Shown in pieces: positions 33,857 through 43,116 of a stretch of DNA of 64,000 nucleotides. The notes under the pieces are model-generated. The model did no database searches. It was not told where the DNA came from and saw nothing but the letters and a program-made list of their open reading frames with translations. A program made the translations under genes and the position numbers. Numbering within the stretch: the first letter of the stretch is position 1; each line of letters opens with the position of its first letter. The stretch comes from Gracilinema caldarium (GTDB taxonomy: Bacteria > Spirochaetota > Spirochaetia > Treponematales > Breznakiellaceae): NCBI RefSeq assembly GCF_029265695.1, contig NZ_JAJUHW010000005.1:1-64000 (forward strand), written 5' to 3'.

Positions 33857-34554
33857 GCTGTGATACCACCAAAACGACGTGTTCTTTTCTGAAAGTTATC
33901 AAGTGCAGCTTTTAAATCTGCTGCATCCCAATCGGGCCATAGTTTATCTGCGAAATAGAATTCGCTGTAAGCACTTTCCCAAAGCAAAAAGTTACTTGAC
34001 CGCTGTTCAGAAGCAGTGCGGATTATGAGATCCGGATCGGGCACATCGGGATTGTCAAGGTGCAAACGGACTAATTCTTCAGTAATTTCGTTCTCTGGTA
34101 TGCCTTTTTGGATAATTTTTCTGATAGCTCGTACTATTTCGTCTCTGCCGCCATAGTTAAGGGCAAGAATTACTGAAAGGCCAGAAAAATGGGATGTTTT
34201 TTCACAGGCTTCTACCACTTCATCAGCAATCTCTTGAGGAAGCCCACTTAAATTGCCTGTAAAACGTATTCTGATCTGGTTTTCTTTGTAAAACTCAAAT
34301 TCAGCCATAAGGTATTTTTTAACCAGCCCCATAATAAAACCTACCTCTTCCTGGGTACGTTTCCAGTTTTCGGTAGAAAAAGTATACAGGGTCAGATATG
34401 AAATACCCATATCCGAGGCGGCTTTTACAATTCTTTTTGCAGCCTTAAGCCCTTCTATATGACCCTGGGTCCGCGGCATATTACGGTTTTGCGCCCATCG
34501 GCCGTTGCCGTCCATAATTATGCCGACATGGGCTGGTATTTTATGGCTTGTCAT
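33853..34554 (-). CDS. uppS: Undecaprenyl-diphosphate synthase
   Basis: UppS extends farnesyl diphosphate by cis-condensation to C55 undecaprenyl diphosphate, the lipid carrier for peptidoglycan and surface polysaccharide. The 233-residue protein has the catalytic MDGNGRWA motif near residue 14, YLTLYTFSTENWKR near 55, and the C-terminal DLIIRTASEQRSSNFLLWESAYSEFYF region. It overlaps frr at TAATG and cdsA at ATGA. Confidence 0.97.
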   Translation of the reverse strand: MTSHKIPAHVGIIMDGNGRWAQNRNMPRTQGHIEGLKAAKRIVKAASDMGISYLTLYTFSTENWKRTQEEVGFIMGLVKKYLMAEFEFYKENQIRIRFTGNLSGLPQEIADEVVEACEKTSHFSGLSVILALNYGGRDEIVRAIRKIIQKGIPENEITEELVRLHLDNPDVPDPDLIIRTASEQRSSNFLLWESAYSEFYFADKLWPDWDAADLKAALDNFQKRTRRFGGITA

Positions 34555-35108
34555 TAGACTTCCATTATTTCTTTTTCTTTTTCTTCGAGAATATGATTAA
34601 TTTCTTTAATATATTTATCGGTAAGATTTTGCAGTTCCGTTTCTGCCTTAGCTTCCTCATCCTCAGTCAGCTCTCCGTTTTTCTGAGCCTTTTTTAGTTC
34701 CTCATTACCGTCTCGGCGGATATTGCGAATTGCTACCCGACTCTGCTCAGCCAGATTTTTTGCTTGTTTTGCTAAATCTTTGCGGCGTTCCTCGGTGAGC
34801 GGAGGAATAGAGATTCGGATTACTTTACCATCATTGGACGGATTGAGGGAAAGTTCGGATGTCCTAATAGCCTTTTCAATCTCTCCAATCATGGCCCGAT
34901 CCCAGGGCTGAATGACAATAAGACGGGCTTCGGGAATAGAAATATTTGCAACCTGGTTGAGAGGAGTTTTATCACCATAATAGTCGACTCTGATCTTATC
35001 AAACAAAGCCGCAGAGGCTCGACCGGTTCTGATGGCGGCTAAATCTTCTTTCAAACTTGAAATGGTTTTCTTCATCCGATCTTCAGAGTTTTTTATGGCC
35101 GTATGCAT
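34554..35108 (-). CDS. frr: Ribosome recycling factor
   Basis: RRF splits post-termination ribosomes together with EF-G. The 184-residue protein has the long helical bundle and the standard segments IRTGRASAALFDKIRVDYYGDKTPLNQVANIS and IPPLTEERRKDLAKQAKNLAE. The ATG at 35108 follows AAGGAGAC and gives the family length; the in-frame start at 35150 lacks this support and would lie close to an upstream stem-loop. A 10-bp GC-rich hairpin separates it from tsf. Confidence 0.98.
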   Translation of the reverse strand: MHTAIKNSEDRMKKTISSLKEDLAAIRTGRASAALFDKIRVDYYGDKTPLNQVANISIPEARLIVIQPWDRAMIGEIEKAIRTSELSLNPSNDGKVIRISIPPLTEERRKDLAKQAKNLAEQSRVAIRNIRRDGNEELKKAQKNGELTEDEEAKAETELQNLTDKYIKEINHILEEKEKEIMEV

Positions 35109-35140
35109 GAATGTCTCCTTCCTGTTCAGGTTTGCAAAAT

Positions 35141-35168
35141 GAGGGGCCACTATAACAGGTGGCCCCTC
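35141..35168 (-). terminator. GC-rich stem-loop between tsf and frr, possible partial terminator
   Basis: GAGGGGCCAC and GTGGCCCCTC form a perfect 10-bp stem with an 8-nt loop. On the minus transcript it is followed by ATTTTGC, an imperfect U-run. It could lower expression of the downstream isoprenoid/lipid genes relative to rpsB-tsf, or mark a processing site. Confidence 0.55.
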
Positions 35169-35188
35169 GAATTATCGTAAAAATAGGT

Positions 35189-36037
35189 TTACTGACCTAC
35201 CCGGAAATATACATAGTCGACGATAGAAATTTTCGCGCCGACCTGTTTTCCCAGGTCTTCAACAACCTTGGCAACGGTAAGCTTTTCGTCCTTAACAAAG
35301 CCCTGGTCTACTAGGCAGATTTCAGCAAGATACTTGTTTACCTTGCCTTTCAGGATGTTATCTACCACATTAGCGGGCTTGCCTTTCATTTTTTCATCCT
35401 GTTCCATCTGTTTGCGGAAGATTTCTTCCTGTTCGGCCAGATGGGCGGGATCAACCTTGCTGCGATCCAGTGCATAGGGATTAAAGGCTGCAATATGGAG
35501 GGCCAGGTCGAAAGCAAAAGTTTTAACCCGTTCATCCTGAAGGGCTTCAGCCTTGTCAGCTGCAAGCTTTACCACAACACCGATGAGCCCATCACCATGG
35601 ATATAGCTTGTCAGGTATTCATTAGCCGCTGCATTGACTACCTTAAGACGCTTAAGCCCCATATTTTCCCGAATCTTGGTGGCCAAATCGGTCACCATGC
35701 TATTAAGCTCATCGTTGGGTTCGCTGTAGCCTTTCTGGAGAGCCACTTCGGCAATTTTATTACCCAGGGCAATAAAATCGGGATTCCGGGCGACAAAGTC
35801 GGTTTCGGAAGCGAGTTCAACAAGGACAGCCTTATTGTTAGCAATCTTGATGAACACCTTTCCCTCATTGGTTGCGCGGTCGGAACGTTTTTCGACAGCG
35901 GCAAGCCCCTTTTCCTTGAGGTATTTCTCTGCCTTGGCAAAGTCACCTTCACAGGCTACAAGGGCATTTTTGCATTCCATCATGCCTGCACCGGTCTTTT
36001 CGCGCAGGGCCTTTACATCGGAAGCTTTAATTTCCAC
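35189..36037 (-). CDS. tsf: Elongation factor Ts
   Basis: EF-Ts exchanges GDP on EF-Tu. The 282-residue protein begins (V)EIKASDVKALREKTGAGMMECKNAL, the invariant N-terminal motif, and has the core VELASETDFVARNPDF. The start is GTG at 36037 after AAGGAG; an ATG at 36076 lies inside rpsB and adds residues foreign to the family. The gene starts 10 bp after rpsB. Confidence 0.98.
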   Translation of the reverse strand: MEIKASDVKALREKTGAGMMECKNALVACEGDFAKAEKYLKEKGLAAVEKRSDRATNEGKVFIKIANNKAVLVELASETDFVARNPDFIALGNKIAEVALQKGYSEPNDELNSMVTDLATKIRENMGLKRLKVVNAAANEYLTSYIHGDGLIGVVVKLAADKAEALQDERVKTFAFDLALHIAAFNPYALDRSKVDPAHLAEQEEIFRKQMEQDEKMKGKPANVVDNILKGKVNKYLAEICLVDQGFVKDEKLTVAKVVEDLGKQVGAKISIVDYVYFRVGQ

Positions 36038-36047
36038 GCTGTTCTCC

Positions 36048-36932
36048 TTATTTGGATTCGTATACCCGGTCCACATCTACCGGAAGTTCATCCTCATCGG
36101 TATCCTCATCGATTTCACTGGAAGCAGGAGCTTCACCATTGTACGAATCGATATCAATTTCCCGATCCTCTTCACGGATGGACATATCGGTCATCATTTC
36201 TTCGGCGGATTCATCGTCTTCGCCCAGGGTTTCAATAATCTTGAGGCCCGCTTCGTTATCGGCTTCGACAACCGCATTAGCAATAATCTGGGTAAAGAGG
36301 GTAATAGCCCGAATAGCATCATCATTGCCGGGAATCGGATAGTCAATACCTTCGGGATTGCAGTTAGTATCGACAACTGCAACGATGGGGATTCCCATCC
36401 GCTGGGCTTCGGCAACAGCAATAGCTTCCTTGCGGGTATCGATGACAAAGAGAATGCCGGGAAGTTCCTTCATCTCCTTGATACCACCAAGGTTTTTCTG
36501 GAGCTTTGCCCGTTCTTTTGCGAGGGCTGCGATTTCTTTCTTGGTAAGATTGTCAAAGGTTCCATCAACTTCCATTTTCTCCAGCTTCTTAAGACGGAGA
36601 AGGGATTTTTTGATGGTTGCAAAGTTGGTAAGCATACCGCCAAGCCAGCGGTTGTTTACATAGAACATGCCGCAGCGTTCGGCTTCTTTCTGAATAGCCT
36701 GCTGGGCCTGTTTTTTGGTTCCGACAAAGAGCACAGTCTTGCCGGAGCTTACGGTCTTGCGAACCGCGTCGTAGGCATCTTTAATTGCCTGAATAGTTTT
36801 CTGCAGGTCGATAATGTGAATCCCGTTTCGTTCGGCGAAGATGTATTTCTTCATCCGCGGATCCCATCGCTTGACCTGATGGCCGAAGTGCACGCCTGAT
36901 TCAAGCAGGCTCTTCATGGTAACTACTGCCAA
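36048..36932 (-). CDS. rpsB: Ribosomal protein S2 with acidic C-terminal tail
   Basis: S2 joins the 30S subunit late with S1. The first 230 residues are standard ([38 protein letters not shown] and later [18 protein letters not shown]). The last 55 residues form a very acidic tail that is absent from most S2 proteins (total 294 against about 240-260). The start is TTG with GGAGGAAAT immediately upstream, and the resulting [11 protein letters not shown] matches the family start, so TTG is preferred to the ATG five codons later. Confidence 0.98.
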   Translation of the reverse strand: MAVVTMKSLLESGVHFGHQVKRWDPRMKKYIFAERNGIHIIDLQKTIQAIKDAYDAVRKTVSSGKTVLFVGTKKQAQQAIQKEAERCGMFYVNNRWLGGMLTNFATIKKSLLRLKKLEKMEVDGTFDNLTKKEIAALAKERAKLQKNLGGIKEMKELPGILFVIDTRKEAIAVAEAQRMGIPIVAVVDTNCNPEGIDYPIPGNDDAIRAITLFTQIIANAVVEADNEAGLKIIETLGEDDESAEEMMTDMSIREEDREIDIDSYNGEAPASSEIDEDTDEDELPVDVDRVYESK

Positions 36933-37027
36933 AATTTCCTCCCTGTTCGTTTTCTACGGTTTTTCCCCGTTTTGAAAACCAAACCTTCTCTGTATCTCAC
37001 CGCTATTGCGGCGGAAAATTAAATGGT

Positions 37028-37615
37028 TTAGGCCCCGTAGGGATAACCATTCTCCCGTAACATGCCATAAAATTCATGAATTGGCAAGCCTACTATACCG
37101 CTATAAGAGCCTTCTATATGAGAAATAAAACAGGATGCAAGCCCTTGAATCTGGTAGGCCCCCGCAACGCCCTGCCATTCTCCGGTTTCCAGGTACCATT
37201 CTATTTCTTCTGTACTTAAAGAAGCAAAGCGTACCTTACTCGAAACCGATTTTATAGCTATTCTTTTTTCCCGCCCTACATACAAGGCCATGGCGGTAAT
37301 TACTTCATGGGTTCTCCCGGATAGAGTTTTGAGCATTCTATAGGCACTGTCCCGATCTTCCGGTTTCCCGAACACCCGATTATCGATGCAAATAATTGTA
37401 TCCGCCCCCAGCACCCAGAGCGGGAGCCGTCCATCCAGAACCTTTAGGATGGCAGATACTTTGCGTTCCGCAATTTGTTCAGCCTGCTCGCGGGGTTCCA
37501 AATCTGCCGGAGCAGTTTCATCCACATAGGAGGGCATAATATTGAAAGGAAGGCCCAGAAGCCTAAAGTACTCCTGCCGCCGTAGAGACCCCGATGCCAG
37601 TATGATTGGTTCCAT
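37028..37615 (-). CDS. maf: Maf-family nucleoside triphosphate pyrophosphatase
   Basis: Maf proteins hydrolyse non-canonical or excess nucleoside triphosphates to monophosphates. The 195-residue protein has PIILASGSLRRQEYFRLLG at the N-terminus, the catalytic VLGADTIICIDNRVFGKPED near residue 70, LSGRTHEVITAM, and GVAGAYQIQGLASCFISHIEGSYSGIVGLP near the end. It lies 95 bp upstream of rpsB on the same strand. No Shine-Dalgarno is visible, and a promoter ends only 5-6 bases before the ATG. Confidence 0.95.
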   Translation of the reverse strand: MEPIILASGSLRRQEYFRLLGLPFNIMPSYVDETAPADLEPREQAEQIAERKVSAILKVLDGRLPLWVLGADTIICIDNRVFGKPEDRDSAYRMLKTLSGRTHEVITAMALYVGREKRIAIKSVSSKVRFASLSTEEIEWYLETGEWQGVAGAYQIQGLASCFISHIEGSYSGIVGLPIHEFYGMLRENGYPYGA

Positions 37616-37620
37616 AATTT

Positions 37621-37650
37621 TTTATGCCGTACCGAAGCATAGTCTGTCAA
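37621..37650 (-). promoter_or_regulatory. Candidate maf promoter close to its ATG
   Basis: On the minus strand TTGACA (37650-37645) and CATAAA (37626-37621) have an 18-bp spacer. The ATG starts 6 nt after the -10 box, so a leaderless message is expected. The -10 match is imperfect. Confidence 0.4.
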
Positions 37651-37670
37651 GCGGAGATGCAGGCGGCGAC

Positions 37671-37699
37671 TTGACAAGCGGCGCAGAATACTATAGGGT
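37671..37699 (+). promoter_or_regulatory. Promoter of tRNA-Arg
   Basis: TTGACA (37671-37676), 17-bp spacer, TAGGGT (37694-37699). The expected start is about 8 bp before the tRNA. Confidence 0.5.
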
Positions 37700-37714
37700 A
37701 TGGCCATACAAAAT

Positions 37715-37788
<74 letters not shown>

Positions 37789-37795
37789 TGAGAGT

Positions 37796-37830
37796 GGGCT
37801 ATTTCCTTGCAGGGAATAGCCCTTTTTTTT
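37796..37830 (+). terminator. Terminator after tRNA-Arg
   Basis: GGGCTATTTCC and GGGAATAGCCC form an 11-bp stem (one wobble) with loop TTGCA, followed by eight T residues. Confidence 0.9.
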
Positions 37831-37849
37831 ATTTGTTCTCATATTGGTC

Positions 37850-37855
37850 TATAAT
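37850..37855 (+). promoter_or_regulatory. -10 box upstream of the adenylate cyclase gene
   Basis: A perfect TATAAT lies about 50 bp before the gene. The -35 region (TTTTAT at 37827-37832) is poor and overlaps the tRNA terminator, which suggests an activated promoter. A palindrome ATGATATCAT follows at 37869-37878 in the leader. Confidence 0.35.
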
Positions 37856-37905
37856 ATATCTATAAATCATGATATCATCGTACATCTATACTGCTAAATT
37901 ACAGG

Positions 37906-40056
37906 ATGGGATCGATGAATAAACGATGGTTGAGCAGTTTGTGTATTGCTATATTTTGTGCCGGCTCTCTCTTTTCTCAAGCAATTCCAAAGGCAAAAAA
38001 CGGCAGTATTGATCTTTCTTCATATCAGTTTTCAGACCTCAAAACTGTTGAACTCTCAGGCGAATGGGCATTCTGGTGGAATAAAAAGTACACTAATGCT
38101 ACTGAACTTGAGTCTGCCCCAACTCCAGATTCATACCCTCCGATACCAAGCTATTGGGGAAGCGGTTCTCATGGAGGAAAACAATTTCCTGCCCAGGGGA
38201 GTGCAACCTATCGACTCACCATACATTTACCCGATTCTCAAGTGTACGGCCTCTATGTTCCCCAGATGGTCAGTTCCTATGACCTGTATATAAACGGTGT
38301 ATTGGTTGGTTCAAATGGGCTTACTGACATTAATCCTGCAAAGGTCCATGGAGTGTTCAAGCCCAACGTGTATTTTGTTACCCCACAAAATAATACACTG
38401 GATATTTTTCTCTTTATTGCCAATAGAGACTACCGTCATGGGGGGCAATGGAAACCGATTCTTATTGGCACGGCCCAGGCAGTACAAAACTATTATAACC
38501 GCTCCTTGATGATAGAACTTTTTCTGTTTGGTTCTATTTTGGTTATCGGTTTGTATAACATTGCGCTGTTTCTATTTAGGCCAAAAGACAGGTCACCCCT
38601 CTTTTTCGGTCTTTTTTGTATCATAGTAGCTCTGAGGGTCATTACAACGGGGACCATAGCGCTCTCCCATCTAACTTCCATTGTACCTTGGGAGATTCAA
38701 ATTAAATTAGAACTCAGCGTGTTCTATCTTGGGGCCCTCTTTTTTGGGCTTTTTTTCAAAGAGCTTTTTCCCACTGATATTCCCTCTATCGGTTTAGGAA
38801 TAATGCTGGCTCCTGCGGTCCTTTTTACATTATTAGCTCTTGTATTACCCTTAAAACTGTTCAATTTGCTGGTTACACCGATGGAAATAACAGCTATTGC
38901 GGGCCTGCTTTTTGTGTTGGTCTGCATTACTGTTGCTTGGATTCGAAAACGGGAAAACGCAGCCCTTATTTTAATAGGCTTTTTGCTCTTTACCATTACT
39001 GCAATTAATGATGTCCTGTATTCAAAAAATATTATCGCCACGGCCTATATGCTGCCCTTGGGTCTATTTAGTTTTATATTTTTACAGGCCATTGCGCTCG
39101 CAAGGGTTTTTTCTAATTCCTTTACGAGGGTGGAACAGCTTTCTGATGAGCTTTCTACGGTTAACAAATCCATGTCCCGCTTTGTTCCGAATGAGTTTTT
39201 AACCTTCCTGAACAAAAAAAGCATCAACGATATCAAACTGGGCGATCAGGTACTGCGCTCCATTACGATTCTGTTCGCCGATATCCGTTCTTTTACCACC
39301 CTTTCGGAGACCATGAGCCCCCAGGACAATTTTAATTTTATCAATTCGTACTTTAATAGGATTGGCCCCATTATCCGCAATCATCATGGATTTATTGATA
39401 AATATATCGGAGATGGAATCATGGCCCTCTTTCCTGAAATGCCCCAGGATGCGGTGCAGGCGAGCCTGGCCATTCAGGAACAACTCAACGAATATAATAA
39501 AGAACGTTTATCCTACGGATTGCAGCCCATATCAATTGGTATTGGCATCCATACGGGACTCGTCATGCTGGGAATAATTGGGGAGCAGCAGCGAATCGAA
39601 AGCACAGTCATTTCGGATACGGTAAATCTGGCAAGCCGTATAGAAAACTTAACGAGAACCTACAATGTACCGATTTTACTTTCCGGAAATATGCAGAGTT
39701 ACCTTCAGGAAGCCGGTTTTCATGGAAGACTGATTGATACGGTTCTCGTAAAAGGTAAATCCCAGCCCTGTGATATTTATGAACTTTTAGACGTATATTC
39801 ATCTCGGGAACGGATCTATTTCTTAGAAACACAAGGTATTTTTGAACAGGGTGTCCGGCTGTACCACGAAAAGGACTACGAAAAGGCAATGAAACTATTC
39901 AAATTGTGCTATGCAAAAAATCCTCAGGATAACCTCTCAGCCCTGTACATTTATCGTATACGAAATGCTCAGAGGCTTCGGACACTCCAGAAAGACGGAG
40001 CCTCAGCCAATAGCAAAATCGAGACTGATTCACAGCCTGTGCCCCGCAATTCTTAA
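37906..40056 (+). CDS. Seven-helix receptor (7TMR-DISM) fused to a class III adenylate cyclase
   Basis: A 716-residue membrane sensor. Residues 1-26 are a signal peptide. Residues 30-195 form an extracytoplasmic 7TMR-DISMED2-like beta domain (GEWAFWWNKKY, ATYRLTIHLPDSQVYGLYVP, SYDLYINGVLVGSNG). About seven helices span residues 200-400. Residues 452-625 are a class III cyclase: metal-binding FADIRSF near 460, FIDKYIGDGIMALF near 503 with the substrate Lys, and ISDTVNLASRIE with the Asp, Asn and Arg needed for ATP cyclisation. The tail at 645-700 holds one or two TPR units. An ATG nine bases in (37915) is an alternative start. It probably turns binding of an external carbohydrate-like ligand into cAMP. 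The 3' end overlaps dnaE2 by 27 bp. Confidence 0.93.
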   Translation: MGSMNKRWLSSLCIAIFCAGSLFSQAIPKAKNGSIDLSSYQFSDLKTVELSGEWAFWWNKKYTNATELESAPTPDSYPPIPSYWGSGSHGGKQFPAQGSATYRLTIHLPDSQVYGLYVPQMVSSYDLYINGVLVGSNGLTDINPAKVHGVFKPNVYFVTPQNNTLDIFLFIANRDYRHGGQWKPILIGTAQAVQNYYNRSLMIELFLFGSILVIGLYNIALFLFRPKDRSPLFFGLFCIIVALRVITTGTIALSHLTSIVPWEIQIKLELSVFYLGALFFGLFFKELFPTDIPSIGLGIMLAPAVLFTLLALVLPLKLFNLLVTPMEITAIAGLLFVLVCITVAWIRKRENAALILIGFLLFTITAINDVLYSKNIIATAYMLPLGLFSFIFLQAIALARVFSNSFTRVEQLSDELSTVNKSMSRFVPNEFLTFLNKKSINDIKLGDQVLRSITILFADIRSFTTLSETMSPQDNFNFINSYFNRIGPIIRNHHGFIDKYIGDGIMALFPEMPQDAVQASLAIQEQLNEYNKERLSYGLQPISIGIGIHTGLVMLGIIGEQQRIESTVISDTVNLASRIENLTRTYNVPILLSGNMQSYLQEAGFHGRLIDTVLVKGKSQPCDIYELLDVYSSRERIYFLETQGIFEQGVRLYHEKDYEKAMKLFKLCYAKNPQDNLSALYIYRIRNAQRLRTLQKDGASANSKIETDSQPVPRNS

Positions 40057-43000
40057 TTCCCTTTTGGGACGGCGCATGCTGTCAATTTTTTCTAGATGTT
40101 CCAATTCCAGGCTGACTGCACCCTGTTGCTGTGTCACAATACCGGTAAGAAGAAATGGCTGGATATCAAATAACATGGTTTGGTATTTCTGGTATACTTG
40201 GGGAAAAAGGACAGTTTCATACAGGGCTGTTTCATCTTCATAGCTGATGAACGCCATAGATTCTCCGCGCAGGGTCCAGACGTCTTTTCTCGTAATAGGC
40301 CAGCCGAGAACACGGACCCGCTGCCCGATATGCTTATGCAAGTCCTTTGCATATACCCTGTTTTTACCAACCATAACCGCTTCCCAGTTCCAGAGGTCCA
40401 GCGGATGCCCGGAACGGAGAAAACCCAGCCGTTCAAATTCCTGGATGCGTTCCTCCAGTGTCACCGCTCTATGCTGCTGCTGCGGGGCAAGCGGTTCATC
40501 AATAGGGCGGTGAACTATTGTTCTGGGAAAGCCGTTTTGAATTACTGTGTCTGTCGATGAAAAGAGCTCTGTCTCAGTTGCTTTATACTGGGCGGTGAGC
40601 AAAATACGGAATTGCAGAGCACGGTTTACCGATGAGATACTGTCAAAAATGCCGACACTGGTCATGGCCGCAAGCTCGTCCCGGGGTATACGGAGCCGCT
40701 TGGCCACATCCTGGAGGGTTTTGAAGGGCCCCCGTTTGTCCCGCTCCGCTACCAGTCGCTCCGCCGTGGCTTTTCCAAGCCCTTGAATTGCCATAAGGCC
40801 GATAAGAACACGATTTCCCTTTCCAACATACTGGTACAGGCTCGTATTGATATCCGGACCTTCCACAACTAATCCCATACGGTGGCATTCGCTGATATAT
40901 GCCAGCGGGTGGTAGTATCCGCCCTGGTTAGAAAGGACTGCGGCCATAAAATACGCGGGGTAGTGCACCCGCAGGTATGCGGACTGGAAAGATACCATAG
41001 CGTAAGATGCCGAATGGGGTTTATTAAAGGAGTACCCATCAAAGGACAGCATCATGGACCAGATTTCATCAATGACCGGCAAGGGCACCTGGTTTTCCAT
41101 ACAGCCTGCATAAAATTTATCCTTATATGCGGCGAGTTTTGCTCCTCCTGCTTTTTTCGCGATAATTTTTCTCAGCCCATCCGCATCGGCCTCGCTAAAG
41201 GATGCCAGTGCAACCGCCACCTTGGATACATCTTCCTGGTAGCACATAATTCCGTAGGTTTCGGCCAAAATAGTTTCAAGCCGCGGATGCAGCACCTGGT
41301 AGGCCCCGCCCTTAAGACGGCGTACATACTCTTCTATAAACCGATTAGCCGCAGGACGTATGATTGAACTATGGATCACAATATGGTCAAAGTCTCCCCT
41401 GCCTGTTTTTTTCTGCAATTGGCGCATGGCGGGCGATTCAATATAAAAAACCCCCATGGTATCTCCCCGGGCAAGGGCGTCTATGGTTGCCTGGTCCCGG
41501 GTAGGGTCTTTATGTAGAAAGTCTATTTCGATTCCATCGGCCAGGAGGTTTTTCAGGGCGTCCCGAATAACTGAAAGGGAACGATTTCCCAAGAGATCCA
41601 ATTTTACTAGTCCCGCCGCTTCGGTCCCTTCCTTTTCCCATGCAAGCAAAGGAAAACCTCCTGCGGACATTTCAACGGGAGCATAGCGGCTTACCGGTTC
41701 GGGAGTTATCACCAGGCCTCCGCAATGCATTGAAAGGCCCCGAGGAAGCCCTTCGAGCCGCCGGGCTATGCGTACCACGTCGGCCCACTCAGATCGATCT
41801 TGTTGGGCTAGTTCCGACAAGTCCAGTGACCTCTTTTGCAGTTCCCCTTCGAGGGCGGATATTTCGACCTCTGAATAACCGTATACTTTGGCGGTTTCCC
41901 GCAGGGCTGAACGAAAACGAAATCGGTTGTGATTTGCGACCCGGGCACAATAGGCCTTTCCGAAACGTTCAATCACCTGTTCGATCAGTTTGTCCCGTTC
42001 GTCCCAGGGAAAATCCACATCGATGTCGGGCGGATCCATCCGTGACAAATTAAGGAATCTTTCAAAATAGAGTCGGTGCGCGATAGGGTCCACATTGGTG
42101 ATCCCAAGACAGTAGGCAACAATGGATGCCGCTCCGGAACCTCGTCCGCAGGTTCGGTTCGCAAGGGAAACGATGTCATGCATGAACAAAAAATATGATG
42201 CAAAGCCTTTCTGAATAATGATGCCCAGCTCATATTCGATTCGATCAAGTATGGCATCGGATAATTCTCCGTACCGGTGTTCTGCCCCCTCAAAAACGAG
42301 GCGCCGCAGCAGGGCTTCAGGATTTTCCGTGCCTTGTGTTTTATAGACAGGAAACACAAGGCGGCCAAAGAGATCGGAGGTTTGAATCTGGTTTACCAAT
42401 TTTTCAGCCTCACAAAGAGCCTCCGGCCAAGAATGGTAAAAGTTGATGAATGTCCGCTGGTCCATCAGAACCCGATCTATAACTTCGCGGCTTGTAATGC
42501 AGTCCCCAGAGTCAAGGGTCCCCAGGGTCTTGTTTGTTCCTATAGCACGGAGCACTCGATGGATGTCATAGTCTTCCGCCGAGAGAAACGCCGCCTTCTG
42601 TATAGCCAGGAGAGGGATCTGGTGAGATCGGGCCCATCTTATTGCAGAAAGGCTGCCCGGCCCGCAGGCTCCATAGAGACGCGGGACCTTCCCCATCAGG
42701 TATTCAAGCCACACCGATTCGGAACTAACCAGTGAAAGATCCGGCTGGCTCCCTATGTCCTGGCTTGCAGCTGCGTTCACGATAAGGGGGCCCAACACTG
42801 AAAAAGGAATCTCCCTTCCCTTTGAACGGTATGGCCCCTGGGCGGTAAGCAGTTCGCAGAGCCGGGAAAAACCTTCCTTGTTCATAGCTAAAACGATTAC
42901 CGATCCGGCGCTGCTTGTCAGTTCGCATCCAATAATGGGTTGTATATGCCTTTCTTTACAGGCTTCAAGAAATTCATGAAGTCCGTAAAGACTGTTCCGA

Positions 43001-43116
43001 TCGATAATTGCCAACGCTTGTGTTCCATAGGACGCCGCCTGAGCTACCAGTGTTTCTGGATTATGCGGCCCATACAAGAGAGAGTAGGATGTCTGGATAC
43101 CGAGCCGTATATTCAT
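40030..43116 (-). CDS. dnaE2: DnaE2/ImuC-like error-prone DNA polymerase III alpha subunit
   Basis: A C-family polymerase of 1028 residues, shorter than replicative DnaE (about 1160). The polymerase aspartates are intact in PPDIDVDFPWDERD, and GLVKLDLLGNRSLSVI supplies the third. GRGSGAASIVAYCLGITNVDP is standard. The N-terminal PHP domain has lost its metal ligands (IQTSYSLL in place of HxHSxYS, IIDRNSLYG in place of TDH), as in the DnaE2 subfamily. An OB-fold region follows near the end. The ATG overlaps the stop of the Y-family-like gene (ATGA). Such pairs form damage-induced mutasomes in other bacteria; that role is inferred here. Confidence 0.85.
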   Translation of the reverse strand: MNIRLGIQTSYSLLYGPHNPETLVAQAASYGTQALAIIDRNSLYGLHEFLEACKERHIQPIIGCELTSSAGSVIVLAMNKEGFSRLCELLTAQGPYRSKGREIPFSVLGPLIVNAAASQDIGSQPDLSLVSSESVWLEYLMGKVPRLYGACGPGSLSAIRWARSHQIPLLAIQKAAFLSAEDYDIHRVLRAIGTNKTLGTLDSGDCITSREVIDRVLMDQRTFINFYHSWPEALCEAEKLVNQIQTSDLFGRLVFPVYKTQGTENPEALLRRLVFEGAEHRYGELSDAILDRIEYELGIIIQKGFASYFLFMHDIVSLANRTCGRGSGAASIVAYCLGITNVDPIAHRLYFERFLNLSRMDPPDIDVDFPWDERDKLIEQVIERFGKAYCARVANHNRFRFRSALRETAKVYGYSEVEISALEGELQKRSLDLSELAQQDRSEWADVVRIARRLEGLPRGLSMHCGGLVITPEPVSRYAPVEMSAGGFPLLAWEKEGTEAAGLVKLDLLGNRSLSVIRDALKNLLADGIEIDFLHKDPTRDQATIDALARGDTMGVFYIESPAMRQLQKKTGRGDFDHIVIHSSIIRPAANRFIEEYVRRLKGGAYQVLHPRLETILAETYGIMCYQEDVSKVAVALASFSEADADGLRKIIAKKAGGAKLAAYKDKFYAGCMENQVPLPVIDEIWSMMLSFDGYSFNKPHSASYAMVSFQSAYLRVHYPAYFMAAVLSNQGGYYHPLAYISECHRMGLVVEGPDINTSLYQYVGKGNRVLIGLMAIQGLGKATAERLVAERDKRGPFKTLQDVAKRLRIPRDELAAMTSVGIFDSISSVNRALQFRILLTAQYKATETELFSSTDTVIQNGFPRTIVHRPIDEPLAPQQQHRAVTLEERIQEFERLGFLRSGHPLDLWNWEAVMVGKNRVYAKDLHKHIGQRVRVLGWPITRKDVWTLRGESMAFISYEDETALYETVLFPQVYQKYQTMLFDIQPFLLTGIVTQQQGAVSLELEHLEKIDSMRRPKRELRIAGHRL

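Noticed and set aside
35441-36238. A 265-residue plus-strand frame opposite tsf
   Set aside because: Shadow frame opposite EF-Ts and S2 coding sequence; composition follows the complementary codons.
35835-36899. A 354-residue open frame on the plus strand across tsf and rpsB
   Set aside because: It is the antisense shadow of two certain genes, has no ribosome site and no recognisable domain.
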